Source of the DNA: Leptolyngbya sp. O-77
Lineage (GTDB): Bacteria > Cyanobacteriota > Cyanobacteriia > Elainellales > Elainellaceae
Assembly (NCBI RefSeq): GCF_001548395.1
Contig: NZ_AP017367.1
Coordinates: 3,075,001 to 3,139,000 of the forward strand
Direction of reading: 5' to 3'
DNA: 64,000 bases
How positions within the stretch are numbered: the stretch's first letter is position 1; each line of letters opens with the position of its first letter. Both the position numbers and the translations under genes were made by a program. The notes below the pieces were generated by a model. That model was not told the DNA's origin, ran no database searches, and worked only from the letters and a program-made list of their open reading frames with translations. Below are positions 1-7,867 of the stretch, in pieces.

Positions 1-556
1 GCGCCTTGAGCAATACCTGAGCAGAGAGCTTGCGGGTCTTGTCGATGCGTACCCACACCAGATCATTTTTATCTGTCTCGAACTTCAACCAGGCTCCCCG
101 GTTGGGGATCAGGCTGGCGTTGTAGGTGCGGCGACCGTTCTTGTCTGTCTCTGCTTTGTAGTAAACGCCAGGGCTGCGAACGATCTGGTTAACAATGACG
201 CGCTCGGCCCCGTTGATGATAAACGTACCCCGATCGGTCATCAGCGGCAGGTCGCCAATAAAAACTTCCTGTTCTTTGATCTCGCCGGTTTCTTTATTAA
301 TCAGACGAGTGGGCACATACATCTGAACGGCGTAGGTGCTGTCTCGCCGCTTAGCCTCGTCTACGTCATACTTGGGGCGTTTCAGCTTATAGTCTTTGCC
401 CAAGAAATGAAGTTCGAGCTTGCCCGTGTAATCCGTAATAGGAGAAAAGCTGTCTAGCTCTTCAATCAGTCCTTCTTCCAGGAACCAGCGGAAGCTTGCA
501 CGCTGGATTTCGACCAAATCGGGCAGCGTAAAGTTGGCAGTGGCTTGTGTAGTCAT
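1..556 (-). CDS. rpoB: RNA polymerase beta subunit, N-terminal part (cut by window edge)
   Basis: This is the beta subunit of DNA-directed RNA polymerase, part of the catalytic core that transcribes all genes. About 185 residues are visible, from the start Met (MTTQATANFTLPDLVEIQ) through the conserved FRWFLEEGL and GAERVIVNQIVRSPGVY segments, the latter from the protrusion/lobe region. The ATG is preceded by GAGGAGACGC, a good ribosome binding site at normal spacing. The reading frame leaves the window at base 1, so the catalytic half and the expected rpoC1/rpoC2 lie outside. tatD and rpsT lie upstream on the same strand, an order often seen in cyanobacteria. The identification is secure. 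Confidence 0.97.
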   Translation of the reverse strand, partial: MTTQATANFTLPDLVEIQRASFRWFLEEGLIEELDSFSPITDYTGKLELHFLGKDYKLKRPKYDVDEAKRRDSTYAVQMYVPTRLINKETGEIKEQEVFIGDLPLMTDRGTFIINGAERVIVNQIVRSPGVYYKAETDKNGRRTYNASLIPNRGAWLKFETDKNDLVWVRIDKTRKLSAQVLLKA

Positions 557-1297
557 GCGTCTCCTCGAACAGGTCAATTCTGGGGAGCATCCCAGAGAGC
601 AAGGCAGTAGGGTCAAAAGCGCGGTCAGGGGTTTGCAAACTCAAGGAACAGGCGAGAATAAGGGATTCCCAATGCCGAGATGAGCTAAGATGACGTGAAA
701 CGGCGATCGCCACACAAGTTCCTGAGTTCTGAACTAGCAGAAGACAAGGGCTTGCGTGGACGCAAAGGCTCTCCAAACTGTCTCAGTGAGCCGATCGAAC
801 TCAGGGAAAAGCTCGCAGTAGGGCAATTTGAATGTCCTGACAGGGGCAACTTCAGGCTGAACAGGCTGAACAGTGCTAAACGGTATCAATTTGAATCTCA
901 AATCGGCTGAATGAGCTAAGCTGGGCGGAGTAGGGGAAGGGTTGGTGAGCGCAGTTGGGAGGGTTGCCGCTAGGGGCAATGCAACCCGTGGATGAGAGAG
1001 TCGCGCCAAAGGGCATATCGGCAGAAAGAAAAATAGAGAAGCATTTATATAAGAAATCTGAATCTAACCGATTGTCAGCAAAGTGGCAAGGGAGCCATGA
1101 AACGGTGCTGAATCTAGAGCCGCAGAGCAGCATACCACCAACAACCCTGCGATGCTATGCGCGACCCCTATACGCGACCCCTATAAGATTATGACGCATG
1201 TCGCCTAATCCGTGTCTAGTTTTTCGCAAATCCCTCTTGACAAACTTTTGCTAGGGCTGCTAGCAGGATGGAATCTGCAACAAGCTAAGAATTGTCG
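557..1297. other. Upstream region of rpoB, no gene seen
   Basis: About 740 bases separate rpoB from the tatD stop. I see no coding frame with a family match and no tRNA cloverleaf. It is presumably a leader and promoter region for the rpoBC operon. The only structure noted is a 13-bp direct duplication ending in CCCCTATA at 1160-1185. Confidence 0.5.
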
Positions 1298-2158
1298 CTA
1301 GGACATTCGGGGTGAAGACAGGGACGGCAGCCGATCCAGAGATGCCCACACGGGATCTGAGGCTGGAACGTCGAGCCGGAATAGGCGACGGGCATTCTGG
1401 GTTGTCTGGTGGGCGATCGCCTCCAGGGATTCTCCCCGCAATTCCGCCACACGCTCCGCCACATAGCGGACATAGGCAGGCTGATTGCGCCGTTCGCCCC
1501 GCTTGGGAACGGGGGTCAGAAATGGACAGTCGGTTTCGACGAGGAGGCGATCGCCCGGAACTCGCTGAGCCGAAGCCTGTACCTGGCTTGCGTTCTTGAA
1601 CGTGACAATGCCGCTAAAGCTGATATAGAACCCCAATTCTAGAAACCAGTCGGTTTCCTCTGGGGTGCCGCTCCAGCAGTGCATCACGCCGCGAACGGGC
1701 CCATCCACCGCCCAAATCTGGCGCAGGCTCGCCGCCATTTCAGCCGCTGCATCCCGGCAGTGGATGATGACCGGCAAGTCCAACGCTCGCGCAATCCGGA
1801 TCTGAGCCTCGAACACCTCAAACTGAAGCGCCCGATTATCCGCCTTGTAAAAATCCAGCCCCATTTCGCCAATCGCTACGACTCGATGATCCGAGCGGGC
1901 CAGAGTGCGAATTTCGTCGGCCATCGTCGCAGTCCACCGATCGGCATCCAGCGGGTGCAACCCGACCGCGAAGGAAATCTCTGGAAACTGATCGGCGATC
2001 GCCCGAATTGCGTCAAATTCGGCAGGCTCAACGCAGGAGTGAACCAATTGCACCACACCCGCCGCCCGCCATGCCGAAGCAACCTCCAGCAAATCAGGCT
2101 GAAAGCTGTCAAAGTTGAGATGAACGTGGGTGTCGATCAGAGGAAACAGTGGGGTCAC
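1298..2158 (-). CDS. tatD: TatD family metal-dependent hydrolase/deoxyribonuclease
   Basis: TatD enzymes are TIM-barrel metallo-hydrolases of the amidohydrolase type with 3'-5' DNase activity, linked to DNA repair or turnover. The metal-binding start IDTHVHLNFDSF, the central GEMGLDFYKAD, VIIHCRDA, GVMHCWSG and LLVETDCPFLTP match the family motifs in order. I chose the GTG that gives VTPLFPLIDTHVHL (about 286 aa), because the frame further upstream starts with TTG at 2272 and adds 38 residues unlike the family. The C-terminus extends about 25 residues past the usual end. It lies between rpsT and rpoB, probably co-transcribed. The function is secure; the start is uncertain. Confidence 0.93.
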   Translation of the reverse strand: MTPLFPLIDTHVHLNFDSFQPDLLEVASAWRAAGVVQLVHSCVEPAEFDAIRAIADQFPEISFAVGLHPLDADRWTATMADEIRTLARSDHRVVAIGEMGLDFYKADNRALQFEVFEAQIRIARALDLPVIIHCRDAAAEMAASLRQIWAVDGPVRGVMHCWSGTPEETDWFLELGFYISFSGIVTFKNASQVQASAQRVPGDRLLVETDCPFLTPVPKRGERRNQPAYVRYVAERVAELRGESLEAIAHQTTQNARRLFRLDVPASDPVWASLDRLPSLSSPRMS

Positions 2159-2389
2159 AGCGATAAAGCCACCCGCTAGGGCCGACAAGAAAGGCTGGAT
2201 ATGTTGAGATGTGATGCGCTCGGACTTGACAGAGGGCTGGCCTAGACTTGGCCAATCCAAATCGAAAGCCAATCCGATCTAAACTTGCCGATGCCCTAAA
2301 AACTCACCCACAAGCCACTACCGGCTCGCATGGCGGGGTACTCTGGGCAGGTTCGAGCAACCTAGATCTAAGCTTCACCCAAGCTTCAT

Positions 2390-2692
2390 CTAAGCTTTGG
2401 CGGCTGTCTCCGTTTGAGACTTTAGCGCCTTGGCCAGCCGAGCCTTCCGCCGTGCCCCGGTATTCGGGTGAATCACGCCCCGCTTCACTGCTTTGTCAAT
2501 TTTGCTGTAGGCGGCCGCTAGGCGATCGCCCACTTCTTTCTCTAGCTCCGGCGTTGGATTGGCCGCATATTCATTGACCGTGGTGAAATATCGCTTCATC
2601 AGGGTCTTCACCGCAGACTTGTAAGATTTATTGTGCAGTCGGTTGCGCTCTGCAATCTGAACCCGCTTAATCGCAGACTTAATATTTGCCAC
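2390..2692 (-). CDS. rpsT: Small ribosomal subunit protein bS20
   Basis: S20 is a primary 16S rRNA-binding protein of the 30S subunit. The 100-aa product begins MANIKSAIKRVQIAERNR and contains KSAVKTLMKRY and IHPNTGARRKARLAK, the standard helical, basic S20 pattern, at the usual length. It is the first gene of the minus-strand run rpsT-tatD-rpoB and is divergent from hisD across about 290 bases that must hold both promoters. The stretch CTATAAAT near 2780 is a possible -10 element. Identification is secure. Confidence 0.97.
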   Translation of the reverse strand: MANIKSAIKRVQIAERNRLHNKSYKSAVKTLMKRYFTTVNEYAANPTPELEKEVGDRLAAAYSKIDKAVKRGVIHPNTGARRKARLAKALKSQTETAAKA

Positions 2693-2983
2693 AGTTTGTC
2701 TCTATTGGGTAAAGGCTACAAAATTTCGGCAGCTACTCATTCTAGCGAATAACTCACCAATATGCTAGAACCACTCCCTATAAATCTAGCTCACGGCTAC
2801 ACTAATCCGCTAAAAATCCCGCTAATCTAGAGATAGGTCGTACCCATAGGCACTCAATGGCAGTCCGGTTTTCCTCCAACGAGCGGCAGAGTTGAAGGCT
2901 TCTGGGAATGGATTCGGTTTTTGAGTTCGACCTTTGAGTAGACGGGGCACTCCCGGACTGGCGTCTCTCACCTCACTGTGGCA

Positions 2984-4336
2984 ATGCTGCGAATTATCAA
3001 TCAACGGTCTGAAGCCTCAACGGAGCTGCGGCGAATTTGCGATCGCACCCACGATGAGCAAATCCTCCACAAGGAGGCAACGGTTCAGCAGGTGCTCCAG
3101 GCAGTGAGGCGGCAGGGCGATCGCGCTGTTCTACACTACGCCGAAGAGTTTGACCAGGTATCCCTGAAGCCCGAAGAACTGCGAGTCAGCGGCTCCGAGC
3201 TAGACGCAGCTTACCAGCAAGTTTCCAAAGAACTGCTTGATGCCATCCGCATTTCCTGCAAGCGGGTAGAGGCCTTTCATCGGCAGCGCGTTCCCAAAAG
3301 CTGGGTGCAGTTTGAAGATCCAGAAATCGTCTTAGGCAAGCGCTATACGCCTGTCGATCGGGCGGGGCTGTATGTCCCCGGTGGGCAGGCTGCCTACCCC
3401 AGCACGGTGATCATGAATGCGACCCCAGCAAAGGTGGCAGGTGTGGGTCGCATTGTGATCGCCACACCGCCGCGCCCAGATAAAAGCGTGAATCCGGCAA
3501 TCTTGGTGGCGGCTCAAGAGGCGGGGGTGCAGGAAATCTATCGGGTGGGTGGGGCGCAGGCGATCGCCGCACTGGCCTACGGCACAGACACTATCCCAAA
3601 AGTGGACGTAATCACGGGACCGGGGAATATCTACGTCACGCTGGCCAAAAAACTGGTTTATGGAACCGTTGGGATCGACTCCTTGGCGGGGCCGTCGGAG
3701 GTGCTAATCATTGCCGACCACACGGCCAATCCCACCCACGTCGCCGCCGATATGCTGGCCCAGGCAGAACATGATTCGCTGGCAGCAGCAATTTTGCTAA
3801 CGACAGACGCGACCCTGGCCCACAAGGTCGTGGCGGAGGTGGAGCGGATGCTGATCAACCATCCCCGTCGCCTGCTCACCGAAAAGGCGATCGCCCACTA
3901 CGGTCTTGTGATTTTGGTCGATTCTTTAGCTCAGGCGGCAGAACTTTCCAACGAGTTTGCGCCGGAGCATTTAGAGCTTCAGATTGCCGATCCCTGGGTG
4001 CTGCTGGAAAAAATTCGCCACGCCGGAGCCATCTTCCTCGGCCACTCGACCCCCGAAGCCGTAGGCGACTATCTTGCTGGCCCAAACCATACCTTGCCCA
4101 CCTCTGGCGCGGCTCGCTACGCCTCCGCACTCAGCGTAGAAACCTTTATCAAGCATTCCAGCCTGATTCAGTATTCCCCGGCTGCGCTTCAGGAAATGGC
4201 GACAGCGGTTGACACCCTGGCGATGGCCGAGGGACTGCCATCCCACGCCGACTCAGTGCGCCTGCGGGTGCAAAAGCCGACCAGCGCTCAAGAAGTGTCT
4301 GGCGATTATCCCATTAGTCCCGAAGCGGGCTTTTAA
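2984..4336 (+). CDS. hisD: Histidinol dehydrogenase
   Basis: HisD carries out the last two steps of histidine synthesis, oxidising L-histidinol to L-histidine with two NAD+ and a zinc ion. The sequence shows GLYVPGGQAAYPSTVIMNA, VGGAQAIAALAYGT, VDVITGPGNIYVTLAKK, GPSEVLIIAD, the zinc-site region AQAEHDSLA, the catalytic pair in NEFAPEHLEL, and DYLAGPNHTLPTSG. Length (about 450 aa) is normal. I prefer the ATG starting MLRIINQ; an in-frame GTG lies six bases upstream at 2978. It is divergent from rpsT, with no other his gene nearby, as is typical for cyanobacteria, where his genes are scattered. Confidence 0.97.
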   Translation: MLRIINQRSEASTELRRICDRTHDEQILHKEATVQQVLQAVRRQGDRAVLHYAEEFDQVSLKPEELRVSGSELDAAYQQVSKELLDAIRISCKRVEAFHRQRVPKSWVQFEDPEIVLGKRYTPVDRAGLYVPGGQAAYPSTVIMNATPAKVAGVGRIVIATPPRPDKSVNPAILVAAQEAGVQEIYRVGGAQAIAALAYGTDTIPKVDVITGPGNIYVTLAKKLVYGTVGIDSLAGPSEVLIIADHTANPTHVAADMLAQAEHDSLAAAILLTTDATLAHKVVAEVERMLINHPRRLLTEKAIAHYGLVILVDSLAQAAELSNEFAPEHLELQIADPWVLLEKIRHAGAIFLGHSTPEAVGDYLAGPNHTLPTSGAARYASALSVETFIKHSSLIQYSPAALQEMATAVDTLAMAEGLPSHADSVRLRVQKPTSAQEVSGDYPISPEAGF

Positions 4337-4410
4337 TGCCACGGGTCAGCGTCTTCTCCCAAACCTTGCTGGCTTAACCCGTTCAATCCACACCCTGCTT
4401 AGGACTGAGC

Positions 4411-4800
4411 TTAGGACTGACTCTGGCGGGTGAGGTACTGTCGCAGTCGCATCAGGCTCACAGTCTGCCCCAGATTCAGCGGCAACAGCGAAATTCCCTG
4501 CAAAGACGACTGCACCCAGCCCTCGCCCCAATACCACTGGTGAAACCCGTCCACGCCCTGACTGAGCAGCAGCCGCAGACTGTTGGAGTCCAGCACATCG
4601 ACCTGATGCCGGATGGCAATCGGCCCTAGCCAGCCTGTGAACTGCATTCCCGGTTCCAGGCGATCGCCCAAATCGGGCGAAAAGGTCTGCGGCCCAAGCC
4701 ACTGACGAAATTCCGCAGGACGCAGCAAGCTATCTCGAATTGCGGCTTCGGAGGCATTTAGCTCAATCCGCAACTCACTGTGTTGAAAAACTCCAAGCAT
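4411..4800 (-). CDS. SRPBCC (START-like) family protein
   Basis: The 129-aa protein has the size and pattern of a single SRPBCC/polyketide-cyclase-like fold, a hydrophobic-ligand-binding domain. Visible are an early helix with DSLLRPAEFRQWLGPQTFS, then alternating strands (PGMQFTGWLGPIAIRHQVDVLDSNSLRLLLS) and a C-terminal helix SLMRLRQYLTRQ. There is no signal peptide or membrane segment, so it is probably cytosolic. It ends in a convergent position 75 bases from hisD and lies just downstream of clpS on the same strand. The ligand is unknown; the fold assignment rests on pattern, not on a catalytic motif. Confidence 0.7.
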   Translation of the reverse strand: MLGVFQHSELRIELNASEAAIRDSLLRPAEFRQWLGPQTFSPDLGDRLEPGMQFTGWLGPIAIRHQVDVLDSNSLRLLLSQGVDGFHQWYWGEGWVQSSLQGISLLPLNLGQTVSLMRLRQYLTRQSQS

Positions 4801-4890
4801 GGTGGCAGGGCGAATGGTCTGGGGTACTGGTCTAGGCTACTGGTCTGGGTTGCTAAGCCGGGTTATGGAGTCTGGAGTACCATCCAGGCA

Positions 4891-5172
4891 CTATTCATCT
4901 GGCTCGATTGTGCTGGTCAGCCCGTGGCTTTTCAGCGTTTCGCAGTAAAACTCAGCATGTTCTTGAGCGCAGGTGATCACAAGCGCAACGCCGTTGGTGT
5001 GCGCTTCCATCATGATGTTGATGGCCTGCGGAACCGTAAGGTTGGGCACAGTTTTCATCAGCGTTTGAACGACGTATTCCATCGAGTTGAAATCGTCGTT
5101 GTGCAGCAACACGCGATAGCGGGGAGCTAGCTTGCGGGAGGTTGAACGCTGTTCAATAGTCTCGACAGCCAC
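4891..5172 (-). CDS. clpS: ATP-dependent Clp protease adaptor ClpS
   Basis: ClpS binds the N-domain of ClpC/ClpA and delivers N-degron substrates to the Clp protease. The 93-aa product has a short flexible N-terminus followed by the conserved core: PRYRVLLHNDDFNSMEYVVQ, with the HNDD motif that contacts the substrate N-terminus, then MEAHTNGVALVITCAQEHAE and FYCETLKSHGL. Length and order are typical. It sits on the minus strand upstream of the SRPBCC gene. A long non-coding stretch precedes it. Identification is secure. Confidence 0.95.
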   Translation of the reverse strand: MAVETIEQRSTSRKLAPRYRVLLHNDDFNSMEYVVQTLMKTVPNLTVPQAINIMMEAHTNGVALVITCAQEHAEFYCETLKSHGLTSTIEPDE

Positions 5173-5972
5173 AGTTCTAATCCTCTTTTTCTGAAAAGTA
5201 CAGCAACGTAGCAGGTGCGGTCATATTGCGGTCATATAGATGCAGTCACGACACGCTTGCCTGAATTGCGCCAGTGCAAACCTGTAGTAACAGCTTAACA
5301 AGTCTTATGAAGCGCCTGAAGACACGCCAGAGAGATGCCTTGCAAGTACACAGTTCCACCTGTAGATGTATCCAGTGGATAAAGCTAGCAGACATATCTA
5401 GCAGACATATATAGACATACACAGGTAGATGAGTGTGCGTCCGCTTGTTCATCCAGCCCGGTCTACTCAGCAGGATGCGTCAAGTAGGCATCATGTCATG
5501 CATTGACTTGCTCTCTGTGGGCGATCGCCCGTCTGAAATGGCTCTTCGATCAATACCTTAGCGCGAATTCATATTTCTAAATGTTGCTCAACACTCAACC
5601 CTACAAAAAACTGACATTGAACGCATCCCAGGTCAAGAGAATATCAACACCTTGGAGTGTCGCACTGCCAAAACTCCGCGCTCCAAAGAGGCGCTTTCGC
5701 AGTTCTCAGCCTTCGCAGTTCTCAATCTCCGCCAGATGCTCCATCGAAGCAGCACTCTCGGCGTAAAAGTCTGGAGCAGTGCCCCGCCCACTTGATAACC
5801 CAATAACCCAATTTAGATAACCCAGTTTATAAGATAGAAGAAGGTCAGTCGGCATCAAGTCTCCATCGAGCCAGCGCTTCCCTGCCCATGTGAGATCTTT
5901 GGCGGCTGAGCAATCTGCAACTCATCGTCCAGGTAAACGGCTATTCGGGGCGATCGCCAACTAGAGTCATTC
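5173..5972. other. 800-base stretch without a recognisable gene
   Basis: No open frame here resembles a known family and no tRNA was recognised. It holds one perfect 13-bp tandem duplication (CTAGCAGACATAT twice, 5385-5410) followed by similar TAGACATA steps. It must contain the clpS promoter on the minus side and the promoter of the next gene on the plus side. Confidence 0.45.
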
Positions 5973-6425
5973 ATGGATTCAGCTTCTACGTTTCATCCCA
6001 GCGAAATCGTCTGCATCGAACATGAAGAAGTCCGCCTTTATGCAGAAGTGATCCAGCTTTCTGAAACTCGCCCGGTCTGCTGGCTACGGCCGCTGCTTTT
6101 GGTCACGTTGGTTTCTGAGGAGCAATCCGCGGCCTGCGACGTGAGCGCTCTGGCTAGTTCTGTCCCCCCGCTTGGGCGATCGCTAGAATCAGAGAGAATC
6201 CACAGCATGATCGATCTGCGCGAAGGGGCGGATCTGCTCTTGCCTACTGCACTCATGCGCCATGCGCTAGATGTTGAGCTAATTCCGCTGTGGTCAGCGC
6301 TGCACTCGCTCAAGCCTGCCGCTGAGGGCGATCGCCCCGTTCAAAATCCCTTGCATTCTTTGACACAAAGACTTTGGGCTGCCTATCCTACAAGCTTCGA
6401 GTCTTCGGAGAAGAAATGCAGCTAA
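5973..6425 (+). CDS. Conserved hypothetical protein, 150 aa
   Basis: I do not recognise a named family. The product is acidic, soluble, without a signal peptide or membrane segment, and opens with MDSASTFHPSEIVCIEHEEVRLYAEVIQ; it contains RPVCWLRPLLLV and a leucine-rich middle (LREGADLLLPTALMRHALD). Codon use and the HIP1 site inside the gene match its neighbours, which supports it being coding. The RLYAEVIQ...CWLRPL pattern looks like a small beta-rich domain seen in cyanobacterial proteins of unknown function, an impression only. It converges on the next minus-strand gene with three bases between the stops. Confidence 0.7.
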   Translation: MDSASTFHPSEIVCIEHEEVRLYAEVIQLSETRPVCWLRPLLLVTLVSEEQSAACDVSALASSVPPLGRSLESERIHSMIDLREGADLLLPTALMRHALDVELIPLWSALHSLKPAAEGDRPVQNPLHSLTQRLWAAYPTSFESSEKKCS

Positions 6426-6428
6426 CCC

Positions 6429-6635
6429 TTATGGACTAGGCACCAGGCGCACACGGCCCGCATCCATTTCAGACATCAGCAGTTCCAGAGCTTCATAATC
6501 TGCGTCTGAAATGTAGCCCAGTCGGGTCAGTTCATAGTTGATTTCGTTCTCAATGTCAGGGGTCAACTGCTTGATATAGAGGGCTTTGGCAACCAGTTGA
6601 CGAATCACATGGGTAGTCTTCATTGCATTCTTCAC
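6429..6635 (-). CDS. Small conserved cyanobacterial protein, about 68 aa
   Basis: A short helical protein with an evenly charged sequence (VIRQLVAKALYIKQLTPDIENEINYELTRLGYISDADYEALELLMSEMD, read as two blocks). The first codon is GTG; an in-frame ATG four codons later at 6623 gives MKTTHVIRQL and may be the real start. No membrane segment or catalytic motif is seen and no function can be given. A CRP-type palindrome lies about 110 bases upstream. The family pattern is familiar from cyanobacterial genomes as an unnamed small protein. Confidence 0.72.
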   Translation of the reverse strand: MKNAMKTTHVIRQLVAKALYIKQLTPDIENEINYELTRLGYISDADYEALELLMSEMDAGRVRLVPSP

Positions 6636-7356
6636 CGCAATGTTTGGGGCGTCTCACACTGTTTAAGTTTAAATTGTCGTTCGCTTCTTCGGGAACAGAA
6701 GTGATCTCCACCGAGCGAAACAAGTGATCTAAAACGGGTAATTTTTGTGACCTAAATCACTAAGGCTAGGCGGAAATGGGAGTGAAGGGTTGCAGACGGT
6801 TCAGAAAGTTGAATCCATTCAGGGGCGACATCAGCCTTTAGCCAAATCGCCAAAACCGCTTCGCTTTGGCTCGCTGAGACAATCTGAGGCTTGTGGGATA
6901 TTCCGGGGGCGATCGCAGCACCGACTGCTCTCAGTGCGATGTGAGGGTAGATGCCAGCGCAATTTGTAGTAAGCCGCACTCGTAGGAACACTTATTTAAA
7001 TCTTTATAGAAGAGCGGATTGCTTTTAAAGATTCCGCGAATACACGGAAATAGGCTGGCACGGAACCTGTTGAACGAACTATTTTTCAAGGATCACGGTT
7101 TGTGTTCCCACTCGGTATCAGTTTTGAGGTTCAAGAGGTTCAAGAGGTTCAACGTGTCCGTGTACCGTTGGGATTTAGTCAGGGCAGGAGGATTACGCCC
7201 TTGCCAAGTCGGCCTTTTCCATCGACTTCCATTCGATTTTCGTTCGGCAGGATTCAACTCAATCGGTAGGGTTCAACTCAGCCTGAACTCTGAACCCTAA
7301 ATTCTAAACGCGGTTCAATTCTAAATTCTTATCTCTTGTCGGGGTGAAATTAGCTT
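6636..7356. other. 720-base stretch without a convincing gene
   Basis: Frames of 79 and 93 codons exist here but have no family features and read as chance. Visible structures are the CRP-like palindrome near 6746 and three perfect 9-bp tandem units GAGGTTCAA at 7126-7152, followed by scattered GGTTCAACTC and TGAACCCTAAATTC copies up to the STAS gene. Confidence 0.4.
6746..6761. promoter_or_regulatory. Candidate CRP (SYCRP1)-type operator
   Basis: The 16-mer reads TGTGA-CCTAAA-TCACT, matching the CRP consensus TGTGA-N6-TCACA except for the last base. It lies about 110 bases upstream of the 68-aa minus-strand gene, a plausible activator distance. No -10/-35 pair was confirmed, so this is a pattern match only. 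Confidence 0.35.
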
Positions 7357-7359
7357 GTG

Positions 7360-7728
7360 ATGCAAACCTTACTATCAGAATCTCTGCTCTCTGAATTTTC
7401 GCCAGTCGGTTCTGCTTCAACAACGGTTGTAGAACCTGTGGGGGCACTCAATGCCTCAAACGCAGCCCTGTTTCAACGACAGTTGGCAACGCTTCTTGCG
7501 TCAGATTGTTCGTCCGTGCTGGTCGATCTTAGCCAGGTAGAAACGCTTGACAGCGCGGGGCTAATGGTGCTGATTTCGGCACAAACCGCCGCTCACCAGC
7601 ACCAAAAGCGATTTGGCATCTGCGGCGTTTCGCCCTCTATCCGCATCATCTTTGAAGTGACACAGCTCGACCGGGCATTTACCCTGTTCGAGAGCCGGGC
7701 TGACTACGAAGTGTCTCTCGCATCTTGA
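7360..7728 (+). CDS. STAS-domain anti-sigma factor antagonist
   Basis: A single STAS domain of the SpoIIAA/RsbV type. These proteins bind an anti-sigma kinase when unphosphorylated and are inactivated by phosphorylation on a conserved serine. The diagnostic VDLSQVETLDSAGLMVLISAQ is present, with the phosphorylatable serine in LDSAGL, followed by the helix AAHQHQKRFGICG and a second helix IRIIFEVTQLDRAFTLF. ATG is used here; a GTG lies directly before it at 7357. The matching kinase and phosphatase may be the pair at 17.6-19.4 kb in this window (inference). Confidence 0.88.
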   Translation: MQTLLSESLLSEFSPVGSASTTVVEPVGALNASNAALFQRQLATLLASDCSSVLVDLSQVETLDSAGLMVLISAQTAAHQHQKRFGICGVSPSIRIIFEVTQLDRAFTLFESRADYEVSLAS

Positions 7729-7867
7729 GCCAGACAAACATCACTATTGCTCATCGGTTTCGCCATCGGTTCTGCCCAAGGTGGCGTTCACCGCGTAGCC
7801 CTGTTAGACTCGCGTCGTCCTCGTATACTAGGTGGGTAGGGATTTAGTTTAGCGAGGCTGGTTTTCT

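Noticed and set aside
1228..1262. TTGACA near 1236 as a promoter
   Set aside because: No acceptable -10 lies at 16-18 bases and no plus-strand gene follows.
5246..5452. 68-codon minus-strand frame upstream of clpS
   Set aside because: Cys- and His-rich chance frame across the CTAGCAGACATAT repeats, no RBS.
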